The position numbers and the translations under genes were made by a program. Below, piece after piece: positions 62,087-64,000 of a stretch of 64,000 nucleotides of DNA. How positions within the stretch are numbered: the first letter of the stretch is position 1; each line of letters opens with the position of its first letter. This DNA is from Streptomyces sp. NBC_01296. Lineage in GTDB: Bacteria; Actinomycetota; Actinomycetes; Streptomycetales; Streptomycetaceae. The notes beneath the pieces are model-generated. The model worked only from the letters and a program-made list of their open reading frames with translations. It searched no databases and was not told where the DNA came from. Location of the stretch: assembly GCF_035984415.1 (NCBI RefSeq), contig NZ_CP130720.1, positions 7,564,001-7,628,000 of the forward strand. The letters run 5' to 3'.

Positions 62087-62797
62087 ATGACGCAGCATCA
62101 GAACAGCACGTCAGCACCCATGGTGACGGTGCAGGACCTCCACCGGAGCTTCGGCAGCGGCCCCCGGGCCGTCCACGCGCTGCGCGGGGTGTCGTTCGAG
62201 ATTCGCCGCGGCGAACTCACCGCGCTCAAGGGCCGGTCCGGCTCCGGCAAGACCACCGTGCTCAACCTGGTCGGCGGCCTCGACACCCCGACCGGCGGCA
62301 CGGTCACGCTCGACGGCACCGACCTCGCCGGGCTGGACGAGGCCGCACTGCTCGCCCTGCGCCGCGACCGGATCGGCTTCGTCTTCCAGTCCTTCGGGCT
62401 GATCCCCGTACTGACCGCCCTCGAGAACGTCGGCATCCCGATGCGGATGCGCAAGGTACCGGCGCAGCAGCGCGAGGAGCGCGCCCGCACCCTGCTGGCC
62501 CTGGTGGGCCTGGCCGACCACATGGACCAGCGCCCCGGCGAGCTCTCCGGCGGCCAGCAGCAGCGGGTCGCCGTCGCCCGCGCCCTGGCCAACGAGCCCG
62601 CGCTGATCATCGCGGACGAGCCGACCGGCCAGCTCGACTCCGAGACCGGCCGCTCGATCATGCAGCTGCTGCGCGCGGTGGTGCGCAGCGAGGGGGTCAC
62701 CGTGCTGGTCGCCACCCACGACCAGAACCTCATCGAACTCGCCGACCGAGTGGTGGAGTTGCGCGACGGCCGGATCGTCGACGGCCCGGGCGCCTGA
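62087..62797 (+). CDS. MacB/LolD-type ABC ATPase
   Basis: 236 residues, the normal size. Walker A GRSGSGKT, Q-loop FVFQSFGLIPVLTALENV, signature LSGGQQQR, Walker B LIIADEPTGQLDS and H-loop THDQNL are all present. ATG 62087 (MTQHQNSTSAP) is chosen for length; ATG 62042 has a better ribosome-binding site (AAGGA, 5 bp) and would add 15 residues. Divergent from the FtsX block; it may supply one of two nucleotide-binding subunits. Confidence 0.92.
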   Translation: MTQHQNSTSAPMVTVQDLHRSFGSGPRAVHALRGVSFEIRRGELTALKGRSGSGKTTVLNLVGGLDTPTGGTVTLDGTDLAGLDEAALLALRRDRIGFVFQSFGLIPVLTALENVGIPMRMRKVPAQQREERARTLLALVGLADHMDQRPGELSGGQQQRVAVARALANEPALIIADEPTGQLDSETGRSIMQLLRAVVRSEGVTVLVATHDQNLIELADRVVELRDGRIVDGPGA

Positions 62798-62827
62798 GCG
62801 GCGGTCCGACGCCCCGTCCCGTTCCCC

Positions 62828-64000
62828 CTACCGGTCCGCAAGCCGGCCCGCGAGCAGGTCCGTCATCACGTCGACCGGAAGGGAAGGGTTGGCGGCCGCC
62901 GCCCCCGCCACCTCGGGATCGGCGTCGGTGAGCAGGCCGACGAGGACGGCCGGGGGCAGGGCCGGGTGACGGGCGGCGCGGGGCCGGGCCCTCTCGTCGT
63001 CCAGGCAGGGCAGCAGCGCCCCCGCCGTCGCGTTCGGGTGGCCGGCGATCTCGCGCAAGACCCGCCGCACCGGCGGATCGTGCCGGGCCAGCTCCTCCAG
63101 CAGGGCCGCAGGGGCGTCCGGGTTGGCCGCCACCCGCGCGAGGACCCGTACGCCGTGCAGTGCGACCATGGCGCGCAGCTGCGCCTCGGAGAGACCCGGA
63201 TGCGGGGCGACGGCCTTGACGACCGCCGCATCAGGATCGGCGGCCAGGGCGTCGCGCAATTCCGGTGCCAGATCGCGCCGTTGGCCCACGAGCATCCGTA
63301 CGCGGGCATCCGCGGACGCGGCCGGCCCGGAGAGCTCGGCGGGCGAGGCATCGGCGATCCGCGGCAACAGGGTGGGCCCGATCCGGGCCGCCCGGACCAG
63401 GTGCGCGAGGACGTCGAGCGGCACCCGCGGGTGCCGGGCGAGGCCGTGGGCGACCTCGTCCCCGCCGGTTCCGCCCTTTCCGCCGTTCCGGCCGTTCTCG
63501 CAGCGGGCGGCCATGGCGCGGATCAGGGGTTCGCCGATCGCAGGGTTCCCGGCCACCTCGGCCCGCACTGCCGGGATAGGGTCCTCGGCGAGCCGTGCGT
63601 ACAACTCCTGTGACAGGTCGGCCCGTTCGGCCAGCGCCCAGCGGATCAGCAGGGACGGATGGCCGGCGAGGGATGCCGCGGCGGCCGGCGGCGCGGCCGG
63701 GTTCCGCGCGGCCTGCTGCCGGATCTCGTGCAGGGTGGATTCGTGCCCGCCCGCGCACGCCGCGCCACCGCGCAGGTCGCAGTCCGTCCGGGGACAGTAC
63801 GGATCGTGCGTGAACGGGATCTCCTCGCGGTCGCAGACCAGGCAGGAGCGGGCCGGAGCGAGCCCCTCGCCGGTGATCAGCGCGGCCAGCGCGGCGGGCG
63901 GGGTCGCCTCGTTGGCCGCGGCGCCCCTGCGCACCTCGGCGTGCGGATGCGCGGCGAGCCGGGCGGCTACGGACGGCTCGGTCGTCCACCGGGCCAGCTC
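62828..64000 (-). CDS. Leucine-rich-repeat-variant (LRV) protein with cysteine cluster, 5' end outside window
   Basis: 391 codons are visible and the frame continues past base 64000. The protein is built of about 24-residue LRV repeats (ARLAAHPHAEVRRGAAANEA, QQAARNPAAPPAAAASLAGH, LARHPRVPLDVLAHLVRAAR, AAANPSLPVDVMTDLLAG). Between the first repeats lies CLVCDREEIPFTHDPYC then PRTDC, a Cx2C...Cx4C cluster like the iron-sulfur site of Azotobacter LRV proteins. A Gly/Asn run (NGRNGGKGGTGG) interrupts the middle. Probably a binding scaffold. Confidence 0.8.
   Translation of the reverse strand, partial: ELARWTTEPSVAARLAAHPHAEVRRGAAANEATPPAALAALITGEGLAPARSCLVCDREEIPFTHDPYCPRTDCDLRGGAACAGGHESTLHEIRQQAARNPAAPPAAAASLAGHPSLLIRWALAERADLSQELYARLAEDPIPAVRAEVAGNPAIGEPLIRAMAARCENGRNGGKGGTGGDEVAHGLARHPRVPLDVLAHLVRAARIGPTLLPRIADASPAELSGPAASADARVRMLVGQRRDLAPELRDALAADPDAAVVKAVAPHPGLSEAQLRAMVALHGVRVLARVAANPDAPAALLEELARHDPPVRRVLREIAGHPNATAGALLPCLDDERARPRAARHPALPPAVLVGLLTDADPEVAGAAAANPSLPVDVMTDLLAGRLADR

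Overview
The window is high-GC actinobacterial DNA, almost certainly a Streptomyces chromosome. The grounds are a third-position GC bias that leaves long open frames on every strand, many GTG starts (and one TTG), stop/start overlaps of the ATGA, GTGA or TTGA kind at many operon joints, apparently leaderless genes, and typical Streptomyces families: WYL regulators, a ROK regulator with a sugar ABC transporter, an ECF42/DGPF pair, a CYP105-like P450 with a small ferredoxin, a Dyp peroxidase, a 7-kDa cold-shock protein and TIGR03086 proteins. I see no rRNA, tRNA, CRISPR array, prophage or full-length insertion sequence. Names rest on motifs and family knowledge read by eye; no database search was run.

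Layout. 1-2 kb: tail of a secreted DNRLRE-type protein, then a divergent DUF3224/WYL pair sharing a perfect 18-bp inverted repeat. 2-5.6 kb: a translationally coupled operon of an AAA+ ATPase and two paralogous TPR-membrane proteins, the second cut by an in-frame amber codon. 5.7-13.7 kb: HIT-like protein, a peptidase-fold/GNAT fusion, a deletion scar of an NmrA/HxlR pair, an autoregulated MerR gene, a proline-rich lipoprotein, an MFS exporter, a peptidoglycan-binding membrane protein, and an SDR gene split by a 162-bp MITE. 13.8-16.4 kb: an Rnl5-like RNA ligase, a pentapeptide-repeat membrane protein and a LysR pseudogene. 16.5-22.6 kb: a ROK-controlled sugar ABC importer with a GH1 beta-glucosidase, closed by a 14-bp-stem terminator.

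22.7-34.8 kb: an oxidoreductase, a Ser/Thr kinase, a secreted discoidin/beta-helix protein, then the most interesting locus, a two-gene RNA-repair operon: an RNA ligase-kinase followed by a four-domain protein (MJ1316, EEP phosphatase/nuclease, 2H phosphoesterase, poly(A)-polymerase-like nucleotidyltransferase). A second WYL regulator with its own palindrome, an NmrA-like protein, a diverged MITE end and a second lipoprotein paralogous to the first follow. 34.8-44.3 kb: an acyltransferase-like membrane protein with a leader peptide and 11-bp tandem repeats upstream, a Nudix protein, small enzymes, a methyltransferase, a DEAD-box helicase, MarR and CspA.

44.3-64 kb: TetR/DUF1304 with a near-perfect operator, a BtrH-like protein, ferredoxin plus P450, a thioredoxin-fold protein without CXXC, a Mo-cofactor-fold lipoprotein coupled to a Tat-exported Dyp peroxidase, the ECF42 sigma factor with its DGPF partner and a matching promoter, and a large FtsX/MacB-type ABC system (two giant permeases, a TTG-started ATPase with an AbrB-like tail, a free-standing condensation-domain protein, and a divergent second ATPase). 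A leucine-rich-repeat-variant protein with a cysteine cluster runs off the right edge.
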